Assembly (NCBI GenBank): GCA_021234155.1
Contig: JAJEKV010000021.1
Coordinates: 11,027,523-11,091,522, forward strand
DNA length: 64,000 bases
Source of the DNA: Isoetes taiwanensis
Lineage: Eukaryota; Streptophyta; Lycopodiopsida; Isoetales; Isoetaceae
Direction: 5' to 3'
A program made the position numbers and the translations under genes. Positions 20,482 through 30,789 of the stretch are shown in pieces; position 1 is the stretch's first letter; each line of letters opens with the position of its first letter. A model generated the notes under the pieces. It was not told the DNA's origin and ran no database searches. It saw nothing but the letters and a program-made list of their open reading frames with translations.

Positions 20482-22975
20482 CTAAAGGAAACCCGACATA
20501 AAATTAGAAGAACTTGAACGATTATATTTCATAAAAATGTCTTGAAACAAAGCTTCACATTTATGAACGACAGAAAAAAACACATTTATCATTTGAAAAC
20601 ACAGGTGACGGTCTAAGTATTGTACTGAGTCTCTTGTAATCGAAGTCCGGGGCAATTCCCAATTCATTCTCCATTCCGCCACATGTTCGACCCTCCTCTT
20701 GCAATAGTCCGAGAGGTCCATTTCGGTATAGCCTGTTGTATCACGGTATATCAACGTTCATTGCAACACCAATCATTGCATGCGGGCTCCGCCTCATAAG
20801 ATTCATCAAACCGGGGTGTTTCTCAGATGTCGCCCAATTTCATGGCATCTTCCGTGAATCATTGTTTTCAATCTTTTGTGGAGCTGTCCCCGTTCTAGCT
20901 CCACGTTTTGAGATCCGTAGGGACCCATATATTCAAACCGCTTGCCGGACAACAAGGGCATGACATTATCCGGACTCACGGTTTAGTGCCTCGAGCTTTT
21001 GGAATTGAGGATCCAAAGCATCAAGAGCTTCGTGGTGCCCTCTATCAGATCTCGGTCTCTTGAAGCCTCGCTCAAAAACCTTTCGTCCAACCTATCCGAT
21101 ATGTCATCCACTTTGCTAATATCCAGAGGCCTTTGAGTGATATTCAAATCCGGCTTCTGCGTCGGACAATACATCCGGTTTGTTTTCCTCAACTTTTTCT
21201 TCCATGACTGGGGTAAGCATTTTCTCTAGGGTCTCAAAGAAAGCATTCAAAACCGACGCGACCTTGTCGCCGAATTCAAAGGCTACTGTTGTGTTTGCCT
21301 TTGCATCATTGCTACTCTTGAGGCCGTCCCTCGCTTGGAAAAAATCAAGCACGCACCCGCCTCATCGGCACTAGTTCTCTCACCATCATCGGTAGACATA
21401 AGCGGTTTTTGCCTGTGATTTAAGCACAAAGTCTCCTTCAATACCTGCTAAGTATACTTTGGTTTGCCAGTTGAAGTATTGTAAATACTTCGCTTGGTTT
21501 TACGCCCACTTCCTCATTGCTTGTTATTTCATACTTGGGAAGCGGAGTGCTCTTGGGGCAGCTTTGTGGCTTGTGTTAGTCGGAGTTCCAACTTTGGAAC
21601 AATTGGTACTACCCGAGCCCCACTTCTGTTGACAAACATATGTGTGACATAATATTGAAACTCTTTCACATTTTTTTTGTTGATCCATCCTTGCTCTTCA
21701 TAAGCTCCAATTGACACATGAGGCCCAGCCTTGGATTTGTTTTCTCGCCGCATGCAGGCAGCTTCGGAGTTTACCGACTTCAAAAAATTACAATATGATA
21801 TACCTTGGCCATTGTGATGCCTGCAATCCTGTTAAATAAATCCTGATATTTTTTAACTTCCCAAATCGTACTAAAGGCGCGCATGTCAATAAAGACCATC
21901 GTTGCATTTTCTTGTAGAGTCGTGGATTCGAATGCCTCCCGTGAAGTTACATGATGCAATCGAAGCCTTTTTGGTCTTCATGAGCGGCTTCCCCGCACGA
22001 TTATAGATCGATTGCCTCCAAAAGGCACCGGGAAGATTACCCTGGACGTTTTCTTTATTGTAATTTGCCTTTATGTATTCAAAATCCCTATCTGAGATGC
22101 TCAAAAGCCTATCCTCGGTCAAATCTGGAAAATGAGACACCAACAGACATATTCTTTGTCTAGCACACTGTTTGCATAGGATAGCACTTCACTACAAGCA
22201 TTAGAGACAAATATCCTAATATCTAGGGCTTGTCGTCCGACAAATGACCGCCTCAAGATAACCTTGTTTAACCTTCAAGAAGGTTTTGCCTTCCAAAATT
22301 TCGTCCATCAATAAAGAAACTTCATCATTATTCATACCACCACCTAGATACCTAAGAAAGGTCTTATTAAAGAATTCTTTTGTCGGGCTTATCCGGTAAT
22401 TCTCCATGGTCGCCCTTCCTTACCACGTCCGCCCATTGAGCAACAACTTCTGTTAGCTTCGACCAAGACGATTCCCGCATAAAAATAAATTGCTTCTCAT
22501 CTTTTAATTCTTTGACCTTCAAAGTAGTGGTCGCAACATCAACAAAATCCTGAGAAAGCGGTGGTTAGATCAAGGTCGCGATCTTTTAAGTCAGATGAGC
22601 CGTAAAGCAAAGTGCAAAGAAGAAAATACCTTCCACGCCGAAGTTACCGCTGTTCCAGTTGAGCCTTGTGGTGGGCAGCCAAAAGCTTTGTGTTGATTTC
22701 TCAGCTATTGGAGTTTTTCAATAAGAGGCTCCCTGTAAACAGTATCGGCTATTATTTCGTTACACTGTATAGAGAGCTGGATATATTCTTTATCCATGAG
22801 ATTTCCATTCAGGATCCTGGACCTCCTCCTCGCATAGGCCTTAGCAAACTCTAGACGTTGAGCGATCTCTCCTACCATTGAAAGGAGAACCTGAGCAGCA
22901 AAGATGCTGTGGTTTCCAGATATAATCCAAAAATTTCTTCCAACCAGATCCTCTGGCTTTGACCAAGTTACTCGT
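20482..22975 (-). pseudogene. Degenerate long gene of the DUF7869 element
   Basis: A chain of coherent minus-strand segments runs from about 22971 down to 20600. In order: WSKPEDLVGRNFWIISGNHS followed by a basic helix (22705-22971); DFVDVATTTLKVKELKDEKQ and SSWSKLTEVVAQWADVVRK (about 22550-22410); FFNKTFLRYLGGGMNNDEV (22216-22400); FPDLTEDRLLSISDRDFEYI (21886-22140); GWINKKNVKEFQYYVTHMF (21529-21783); FGDKVASVLNAFFETLEKML (21116-21352); and DISDRLDERFLSEASRDRDL (about 21110-20980). Composition and periodicity look protein-coding, with a coiled-coil C-terminal part, but single-base frameshifts and stops separate the segments. I recognise no domain. The upstream end stops abruptly at about 22975, where plus-strand DUF7869 coding begins. 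Confidence 0.5.
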
Positions 22976-24346
22976 TTCATGCATGGAGCATTTGACAACT
23001 GGGGCAATTTGAGGGAGTCATCCCTTCCGGAATGCGAATGGGGTGCTACAATATTAAACACTACTGCTTTGAAGACCAAAAAGGTCAACAACACAGGCAT
23101 TGCTTTTGTGGCCCCACCAGCACCACCGGTGCAGCATAAAAAGCTCCCCAGGAGGCTCTACTTGCAATTAGACAATTGTGCTGGCCAGAATAAAAATAGA
23201 TATCTTTTTTCTTACCTTTCCTATCTTGTTTCACTGGGTGTTTTTGAGCAAATACAGCTCGGGTTCATGATGGTGGGTCACACACACGATGATATTGATG
23301 CTCTATTCGGTAACTACTCGATTCTGCTACGCAGATCAGATGCTCTGACTATTCCAGAGCTTATGCAACTTTTTCGGGAATGCAACACCAAAGCACCAGC
23401 ACCATACCTAGTGACCGAGGTTCCGGATTGGAAGTCTTTTGTGAAAGGGTACATCCCAGATAAAAAAGATCGATTGATTGGTCACTTGGAACCCCTGCTT
23501 TTCAAGTTCTGTATGAGAGATGGATGGCCTTTAATGTATTACAAGATGAGGCCAGGTCATCGAGAATGGTTGCCTCACAAAGGTATTAGAATGTGGAAAG
23601 CGGACGAGAATGATTTGCCCATGATGCCTCGGGGCTTGCCAAAGACGGTGATGTCGTATGGTAGCTTAAAAGACATGGGAGCATTAAGATCATCTATTGC
23701 AAAATATATGATGCACTGGGCCCATATCTCTAGGGGAGGTGAGAACTCGTGGTCTAATGCTTACATGAGTGAAGTTATTGACTACTGGTCAGATCTAATG
23801 CGTGTCCTAAGTGCGGTTCCCACAAGCATTGTAGAAATCAAGGACTTCTGGCCTATCACAAGGCAAGATGTGCTGGTTGAGCCAGAAAGCATGTTGGTTG
23901 ATGAGTACGATGCACCCCCGCCTTATGTAGGACCTGCAAAGGATAAGTCTAGAAACCCGGTACAGGTTTTTGACCCATACCAGGATGTAAAGAAAGGTAT
24001 GTTATTGCTTATTAGACCTGGAGATGCTTGTCCGACATGGCTAGGCTATGCGTAAGAGGAGCCCATACAGATCCCACTCTTCCACATTACGAGGAAGTGC
24101 TTGTGTCTTGGCGGAGCCGCAGGTGAGAAAGGAACCACCTATAGCCAGCATACAAAGATTGGCTGGGAAAAGAAGTGGAGGCGAAATCCAAATGACCCAA
24201 TCATGATACCAACATCCGAAAACTGTTGACTATGGTTGGTTGGTCAAGAACAAGCCATCACAAGTAATGATCCCTACCAAAGTAGGACTCCAAACAAGAA
24301 CTATTAGCTAAAGAAGATGCTGAAGATGAAGCGGACACTTGAGGCT
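22976..24346 (+). pseudogene. DUF7869-type (DDE/RNase H-like) transposase candidate, damaged
   Basis: An open frame (ATG at 22904, true coding probably from about 22978) contains LYLQLDNCAGQNKNRYLFS (Asp at 23171) and MMVGHTHDDIDALFG (Asp at 23288). These are the two hallmark blocks of DUF7869 proteins, in which the spaced acidic residues suggest an RNase H/DDE-like fold. The frame meets TAA at 24053-24055. Coding-like sequence then continues in the same frame (IPLFHITRKCLCLGG, then GWEKKWRRNPND) to TGA at 24226-24228. After a shift it reads DYGWLVKNKPSQVMIPTKV, then an acidic tail LLAKEDAEDEADT ending at TGA 24344-24346. So the gene lost its N-terminus and gained at least one stop and two frameshifts. 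It is the best transposase candidate for the element bounded at 20080 and 40355, though the DUF7869 assignment rests on memory of the motif. Confidence 0.65.
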
Positions 24347-24350
24347 ATTC

Positions 24351-24563
24351 AAGGTAAGATATGCATTATTCATCCACTCAGCAACACAACTTTTCTTCTA
24401 CATAACTATTATATCATATATCAATTAAACAAACTTGCATCTTATATAGGTGATGCGTCTTGCATTTTTCATCTTAACACAAGAGTTCTTACACTATAAC
24501 ATGTTGAACAGGTGATTCATTCATCTTCGTGATCCGTAGTAGTGATCCCCGATATCTCATAGC
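24351..24563. other. Spacer, nothing recognised
   Basis: AT-rich DNA between the DUF7869 gene and the 3' end of the small gene G1. Confidence 0.4.
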
Positions 24564-24755
24564 TCATGCGCCGGGAAGCCAAATCGGATGGATCATAACA
24601 CCTAATTGACGCAGGCAACGAATCTCGGCCAAAGCTTTTCTTCGCAGGTAGGGATCAAGAAGAAGATGCCTGTCTAGGCAACCAACAAGATCAGAGTGGC
24701 TCATTGAGCACTTGATCGCCTCGATGTGGTGAACTGAAGAAGGCGAAAAATCCAT
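24564..24755 (-). CDS. Small accessory gene G1 (about 64 codons, promoter displaced)
   Basis: The start is the ATG at 24753-24755, and the product includes HIEAIKCSMSHSDLVGCL, then LLDPYLRRKA and VMIHPIWLPGA. It aligns along its length with the gene at 39833-40075: HI, then KC, then S-x-x-DL, then C; LDP-x-L; R-L-x-x-V-x-I-x-WLP. G1 stops at TGA (24564-24566) where its paralogue continues for about 17 residues; a shifted frame still reads a similar tail, so G1 is probably truncated by a small indel. Its 5' leader ends in GATGAATGAA, where the LINE poly(A) begins. The matching promoter sequence is 14.7 kb away at 39487-39622. Function unknown. Confidence 0.55.
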   Translation of the reverse strand: MDFSPSSVHHIEAIKCSMSHSDLVGCLDRHLLLDPYLRRKALAEIRCLRQLGVMIHPIWLPGA

Positions 24756-24996
24756 GGGAGATGAATGAATTTTTTTTTTTTTTTTTTTTTTTTGAGGGTA
24801 AGAGTGTGTTTTTTGTTATTAATAATAATAGTAAGATACAAAGAGTCCCCAATGGGACAAATAGGAAGCATTAGGGCTATTAAATGGGTTCTCTATGCAT
24901 CATGATGTGCGTACTAAGGGAAGTCCTATTCCACAACAACATAATGGTAGAGAGACCCTATCTGGTCAGTTACTCAGATTGCTTTCTCCACTAAAT

Positions 24997-25583
24997 TCAG
25001 ATTGTTCCACCATTAGACCTATCATGAAGGTCTAGGTCCTCATAGCTCATCCAATGGCACTTGAAGTAGTTATAAAATCCTTCAATCTTACCAATTCTGT
25101 CCAATCCCTTATTATAGCTCATCCCCATCTTCCTGTGGTGGGACAATGCCATTAAAGCAACTTCCTTATTAAAAAGACTTTTGAGTTTCTCAATAGAGAT
25201 AGATTGCCCCCCCAAAGTGACATCGCACCGATGTCTCCATATAGTCCATAGAGCCAAACTAACCAGGGAGGCTTCAATACAATCTACATGCTCGAGACCA
25301 TAACAACATTCGGCCATCCAAGTTGATGCATATGCAGTCTCACAACAGGGCATACCCAATTCCAGAACTCAATAATTCTTGGACAGAAGAAGAGATGTGA
25401 AAGAGATTCGCTAGCCTGGCACCCAAGAGGGCATAGATCTGAAGACACAATTCCTCTATGGACCAGCTTCACTTTAGTGTTGAGACCTCCTTGGAGGGCC
25501 TCCCATCTAAAAAATTGTATTCTCCTAGAACATAAGGTTTTCCAGGAGTTTGCCAAGAGGAGCTTAGCCACTGATCCACTCAC
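24997..25583 (-). pseudogene. LINE zf-RVT C-terminal region
   Basis: Contains RIQFFRWEALQGGLNTKVKL, RGIVSSDLCPLGCQ and ESLSHLFFCPRIIEFWNWV, the Trp/Cys/His pattern of the zf-RVT domain, followed by ALWTIWRHRC. Two overlapping frames indicate a frameshift near 25300. Confidence 0.75.
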
Positions 25584-25659
25584 TTGAAGCCTAGCCTCTG
25601 CTTTAAGAGGGGAGTCATCACAAAGGGCCCGATATATACTAGCAACATTGTATGTCTCC

Positions 25660-26273
25660 TTACCGCATCAGACCATTTTTTCCTCGGACCCGGTAGACCG
25701 AGAGAAGCTTAACATTACCTAGAATTTTCCGTAGTATCTTTCTATCACCCTCCCCTGCCCTTTGCACTTTGAGCCTAAATTCCATCCAAGAGAACCAGCT
25801 ATCGTTTTCCCAAAGATGCTGCAATTTTAAGATCCCATGGTCTCGCCATTTCTTAAAGATGCGAGGATGAACTAATGCCAAGGGACGTCCATTTTCTTCC
25901 CCATACATAAGTATTCCAAAATATACCGACTTTCCCAAAATTCTCTCGAGGTATAGTCATGGGGAGCATACTTGTTTGCACCTCCCTCCAAGCATGAAGA
26001 ATACGCCTCATGATCTGGGGAAGTGCCAGAGGCCACCTTAAAAGTTACTGAGAAAAAAGGCTCTAGTTCATCCCTAGGAAGGGATGGTTTACCCTGAATC
26101 TTGCACAAATCAAACCAGTGCTTAACAAATACCAGAGCAGGAGATGTGTCCCCTTGTAAAACTCGCCAGACAAATCTAGCCGCCAGAGCTTGAGCCTGCG
26201 TGAAAGGGTCCTTACATCCAATCCCTCCATCCCTTTTATCCCTGCATAGCTCGGACCAAGCGACGTTAGCCAT
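25660..26273 (-). pseudogene. LINE ORF2 thumb/linker region
   Basis: VAWSELCRDKRDGGIGCKDP followed by AALAARFVWR-like residues is the standard W-x-x-x-C-x-P-x-x-x-GG-L/I-G-x-x-x motif after the RT in plant LINEs. A second frame (25660-25938) continues with WFSWMEFRLKV. Broken by a shift near 25900. Confidence 0.65.
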
Positions 26274-26495
26274 ACCCCAAATGAACTTTCTAATGATAAC
26301 TTTGTATTTGATTATATATTCCTTTCTCGGCTACCAACACGCATTTAGGAATATATGTGAGAGCCGCCGTAAGCAAAGATAGCAAGCTGTTACTCTTCCT
26401 TCGCTCATGTATAATCCTTTAGAGGACCATAGCCCAACCTTTTTCTAAGTTTGTCTAAGATAGGAGCCCGAGAGACCCTTCATATTATCCGGGAC

Positions 26496-27382
26496 CTAAA
26501 AAGGGCAACCCAATAGCTTAATCGTTTCACCCGCACTACGATCGGGAAGCCCAAACCATTTAGCATGAGGGTCAATATCTCCCTCTAAGGCCCATAGAAC
26601 GGTACTTTTGGTGGCGTTTAGGCCTATGCCTGATATAACCTCAAAAGCAATCAATATCTCACGAAAGGAATGGAAGCTACCATCGTCATACCTGAGGAAC
26701 ATAAAGGTGTCATCCGCATATTGCATGATTGTGAGTTTTTCGGCTTGATTCGGTAAAACTAGACCGTTGATGCCCTCTTCCAATACCTTGAGATTAACCA
26801 TCCTTGTGAGGAGGTTGGCCATAATTAAAAAAAGGTATGGGGCAAGCGGGCAGCCCTGCCTGATACCCTTCCTGAGGTCAAAGAGACCAGAAGGTTCGCC
26901 ATTGACCAAGACAGATGCAGAGGCAAATTTGTTCATTCCCATTGAGATGTCGATGAACTGCTTATTGAAACCCATGTGACTCATCACTTCTCGCAAGCCT
27001 TCCCACCTAAGGGAATCGTAGGCCTTTCCAAAATCCATCTTAACAAGTACACAGTTTTGCCGTGTAGATCTGCACCAATGCATACCTTCTCTAGCCGCTA
27101 GGTAATTGTCCAATATATATCTACCCGCGTAAAAGCTGATTGCTCCCTTCCAATAACCCTGTTCAAGATAGGCTTAAGACGGTTGGCGATGCCTTTCATG
27201 ATTACCTTATATAAGACATTGGTTAGTGCAATGGGACGCCACTCCCCAAGTGATTGAGGTCTAGAGACTTTTGGAACCAAGGTGATGAATCCTTCCGCTA
27301 GAGTTGGATGTAACGAGCAAGAGGACCAGGCCCCCAAACAAAATTCCACAAAGTCTGGTCCAAGAGTCCCCCAAAACTCCAC
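26496..27382 (-). pseudogene. LINE reverse transcriptase
   Basis: Minus-strand frames carry the RT blocks: EGFITLVPKV and LGEWRPIALTNVLYKVI (27098-27382), then VLVKMDFGKAYDSLRWEGL, KGIRQGCPLAPYLFLI and IMQYADDTFMFL (26496-27113). The catalytic F/YADD is intact. A frameshift near 27105 separates the fingers from the palm. This is L1-type plant LINE sequence. Confidence 0.85.
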
Positions 27383-27746
27383 AAAGAATTCAGGAGGGAA
27401 ACCATCGGGGCCGGGGACTTACCAGAGCCAGAGCATAGTACTTTAAATATCTCCTCTTCTTGGCCCGACGCAGGCAGAGTGTGGTTGTCATCTGCAGCAT
27501 CTTATGTGCCCAATCAATGCTGGGCCAACCAAAGAGAGATTTGAGATTGATAAGAGGATGGGAGATTGTCTCGCTTTGAATTGAGCCTCGAAAGTCTGTC
27601 CCTAATAAACGCCTTGATAGCCCCCCGGCTCGAAAGTATATTTAACGCTTTATCTTTAATTGAAGTAATACATTCTCTGCTAATCCCCCCGCCATTCTAA
27701 AGAAGCACTTAGAGTTTTCATGATCCGACTCGCATACCACTTTGTT

Positions 27747-27983
27747 TTAGAGCGAACCGCAGCCCCTAGCTTCCCCCTCCTCAATAGCTTTGGCTCTTGT
27801 TTCCAGCTCCTCCTCTAAGGATTGCTTGTCTCTGTTGTGGGGATCAAGTAACAAGTCCTGCTTGACTACCCTTAGGAGGTTGTACACGACATCTTTTTCT
27901 TTCTTGAATTTCAAGCATTCCTCCTTGCCCCATTTTTTGATCCACATCTTCATAAGACTGATCTTTTTAACCCAAGCCTTCAT
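27747..27983 (-). pseudogene. LINE ORF2 segment between endonuclease and RT
   Basis: A Lys/Glu-rich helical stretch (WIKKWGKEECLKFKKEKD) typical of the linker upstream of the RT. It ends 60 bp before the LTR element's insertion point. Confidence 0.55.
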
Positions 27984-28044
27984 GGAAGGTAGGCATTCTG
28001 TATTAGTTAGAGAAGCCAGGAAAGTCCTAAAGGGTCTGCAGAAT

Positions 28045-29752
28045 TGTGACGTTCCACATATTTATACGCCTTTTTAAGTATAAATACGTGACACGTCACT
28101 ATGAATAATTAATGGTACATTAATTATTCATAAGCTAAGATTAGCTATGTTAATAATTAAATTATAAAGGTGGAAACCTAACCTTAAACCCTAATTCGAA
28201 TTAGGGCTTAATCTAATATTAAAAGGGCCTAAAATACCAAATTAGTTAATATTAGCCAACCCGGAGCTGCCACCTGGCCCAAATCGATTGGGCAAGGGAG
28301 AGTTACTAACTTGGGACCCAAATTGGGGTTTTGCACCCCCATTTGCCCCAATTCGAATTAGGAGCAAGTGGAGATGGAGGAGGAGGAGCAAAGAGCCGTG
28401 CACCCTTCAAAGAATCGACCAAGAGGAGCCGAGCCCACCTTTGAGGAGCCGAGCGCCCGCTAAGCCGCGCCACCTTGCCAAGCACGCACTGTAGCTGAAG
28501 CCGAGCACCAAATCCAAGGAAGATGGAAGCACCAAATGACAACGGGTCCAAAGAGAACTCGTGGGTGGCTAGTATAGCTTGGGAATTCTAGGGTAGCCCG
28601 CTGGGCACTTGTAGTGTGTATTTTTCTTTTCTCTCTCTGTTTTTACTTGTAGGAACTAACCCTTGATTGCAAAGGTGAGTTCTCTTTATTTCGATTCTCG
28701 GTCTTGCTCTTAAAGGATGGATTGATAGTTCTTTGCATAGTATTACTTTGAAATGGGGAATTACGGGGTAGAGACCTCTCGAGCCCATGTATTGTAGTAT
28801 GCTCCTAGATAGAGCCCCTCAGATTATCCCATTAGTTGCGGCCTGGCACAAGAGCCCACCGGGTCATAGATGCTATGGTACCGGGCTTAGCACCGCATAA
28901 GGAACACAAGGTGAAGTGGAGGTGGGGTCTTGCACGAACATAAAAGGCTCCCCTGGACTCCTATAGCGAGCTAGACCTCGATAGCCGGGCACACGAGGGC
29001 CGGGTATGGGTCCGACACTCCCCTGGTGGGAAGGTGTGACCCGCATGGGGCACCTTGCACTTTGAGTAGATTTAGGGCGAGTAAGTCGGGCACGGGATGC
29101 GGGGTCGCCGATGCGGCACGTATTCTCTAGCTCGCCCATGGAGCCACCGCGGATTCCGAAGGGGACGCTTCCCGACCGCCTCATCGGACCGGGACTTCAT
29201 GAACCCCGAGTAGGCTCGCAGGTGATGCCTCGAGCCCGCTCCTCCTGGAAGGCTATAGCGGACGCCATAGCGTGAATTGACCCATCCGCAAAGTGTGCAC
29301 AGGAGGGGCGGATGGAGTGGACAACCCTAGCCAATGTTCTATGCCCGCCAACGCCATGTCAAGATTCCCCGTCCTCCGCCGATCTCTTGAGGCCTAGCCG
29401 TCACCGATCCTCACCGAGTCTCGAACCGGGTAGAACCATGGGTTTGGGGTGTTTTCTTAGGTTTAGATGCATATTCTTTGCCGCTGGTATTTGATGGATA
29501 TGCCACCCTTCGTGGTGGTTATTTATAATGCGATTTATGCTTTGGTGCTAACCCTTGTATTCACGCTTCCGCGGACGTAGGAGCCCCATTGAAGGCGTGG
29601 GCGAATGACCCCTTTCAGGTCCTTCTTTTCGGCATCATATTATAGATGGCCCGAAATAGACGGAGGGCCCGCCCCGGCGAGTGGGTCGCCATGGGAGGGG
29701 AAAGTCCTCGTATGTATACGCCCGGTCGTGATATGTTCAGTGAGCCGCCACA
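28045..29752 (+). repeat. 5' LTR
   Basis: 1708 bp, TG...CA, colinear with 36956-38659. An AT-rich head contains TAAACCCTAATTCGAATTAGGG (an inverted motif). Confidence 0.9.
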
Positions 29753-29754
29753 AA

Positions 29755-29770
29755 GGGTATCGAGCCATGA
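29755..29770 (+). other. Primer-binding site, initiator Met tRNA type
   Basis: GGGTATCGAGCCATGA starts two bases after the LTR. It resembles TGGTATCAGAGC, the usual plant tRNA-iMet primer site, with one mismatch and one missing base. Confidence 0.6.
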
Positions 29771-29936
29771 TTTTGGTGGACCGTGATCATAGCACCGCCA
29801 TGTCAAACTCAAGTAGATCGTTAGCTAGTGAGTGAGGATTTTGGAGTAGTATGAGATTTGGGTGGTGTAGTAGATGTCGTCATGATTGACTTAATTTGGT
29901 TTAAGTGGGATTAAGAGGAGTGTACCCGGTGCGAAA

Positions 29937-30170
29937 CCCTAACCCTAAGTGGCGGGCAGGGGGTACCCGGATGTTGCTGGCGACGGTGGCGACATCGAGG
30001 TAGGGGGTGCCCGCCACCCTAATTTAAATAAAAAAAAAAAAAAAAAAAAAACCCTAACCCTAAGTGGCGGGCAGGGGGTACCCGGACGCTCCTGGCGGCT
30101 GTAGCAACGCCGAGGTAGGGGGTGCCCGCCACCTTTAAAAAAAAAAAAAAAAAAAAAAAATAAAATTTTT
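29937..30170. repeat. Tandem pair of hairpin-bounded units with A tracts
   Basis: Two copies (29937-30050 and 30051-30160) each run ACCCTAACCCTAAGTGGCGGGCAGG to TGCCCGCCAC and then about 21-24 A. Within each, GTGGCGGGCA and TGCCCGCCAC are perfect 10-bp inverted repeats about 55-60 bp apart. Two telomere-like CCCTAA units start each copy. Confidence 0.7.
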
Positions 30171-30181
30171 TTCCCCCCATT

Positions 30182-30560
30182 TCGAACCCGTGACCTCCCA
30201 CTTATAACCCAACAGTCTCTCCATTTTGCCAACTCTATTGATGTAATATGTATATGTTCTATCCCTTTGTTATACACATCTAATAATCTGTTTTGCCTAG
30301 TTAAACATCCTTTTTAGCAAAAGGTACATTCTAGGATTGAACCCCTGAGCTTCTGCACCCAAGCCAACACCTTTACCAATGAGCCAACTTTCTTTTTATA
30401 TGATGTTTATATTTTATAAACTTTCTTATACATATCTAATGTTTTATTTCTAGACCACAACTCTTTTTAAAAGAAAGGGGTATATTGTGGGATTGAACCC
30501 TTGACCTCCTACAACCAAGTCAGCCCCTTTACCAATGGGCTAAGTTCCTCTATCAAAGAA
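30182..30560 (-). repeat. Three tRNA-like modules in tandem (SINE-type heads)
   Basis: On the minus strand, A-box-like TGGC/TAGC-x-CATTGGTAAAG or TTGGCAAAATGG and B-box-like GGGTTCAATCC/GGGTTCGAA pairs recur with spacing of about 150 bp. B boxes are near 30184, 30333 and 30484, and A boxes near 30228, 30380 and 30531. Similar AT-rich linkers join them. They are degenerate, not functional tRNAs. Confidence 0.55.
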
Positions 30561-30789
30561 TATAATAGTTCTCATTTTATTTATAGTGGCTCTGTTTTCT
30601 ATTTAAATTAAAAGACTGCCTTCCATAGATCCACATTGTGGGGCAACAACTCCACCGAGAGCAAGTTTTTTTCGCCATAGTCACGGAGCAAGCTCTCTTG
30701 CCATAGCCAGCCAGAGTAAGCGGCCTTGCCATAGCCACGGAGTCGACCTCCCTCTGCCGTAGTCGACCGGGATAACTGTTAACCATATA

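Noticed and set aside
22904-22975. First 24 codons of the DUF7869 frame as its true N-terminus
   Set aside because: They are the antisense of a better-supported minus-strand protein segment.
28306-28551. Short ORFs in the LTRs (also 37214-37647) as genes
   Set aside because: They are repeated in both LTRs with frame-breaking indels, so they are LTR sequence, not conserved proteins.
29937-30062. Interstitial telomere array
   Set aside because: Only two CCCTAA units per copy, inside an LTR element.
30182-30560. Functional tRNA genes
   Set aside because: B boxes are good but the acceptor stems do not pair and the intervening arms are degenerate.
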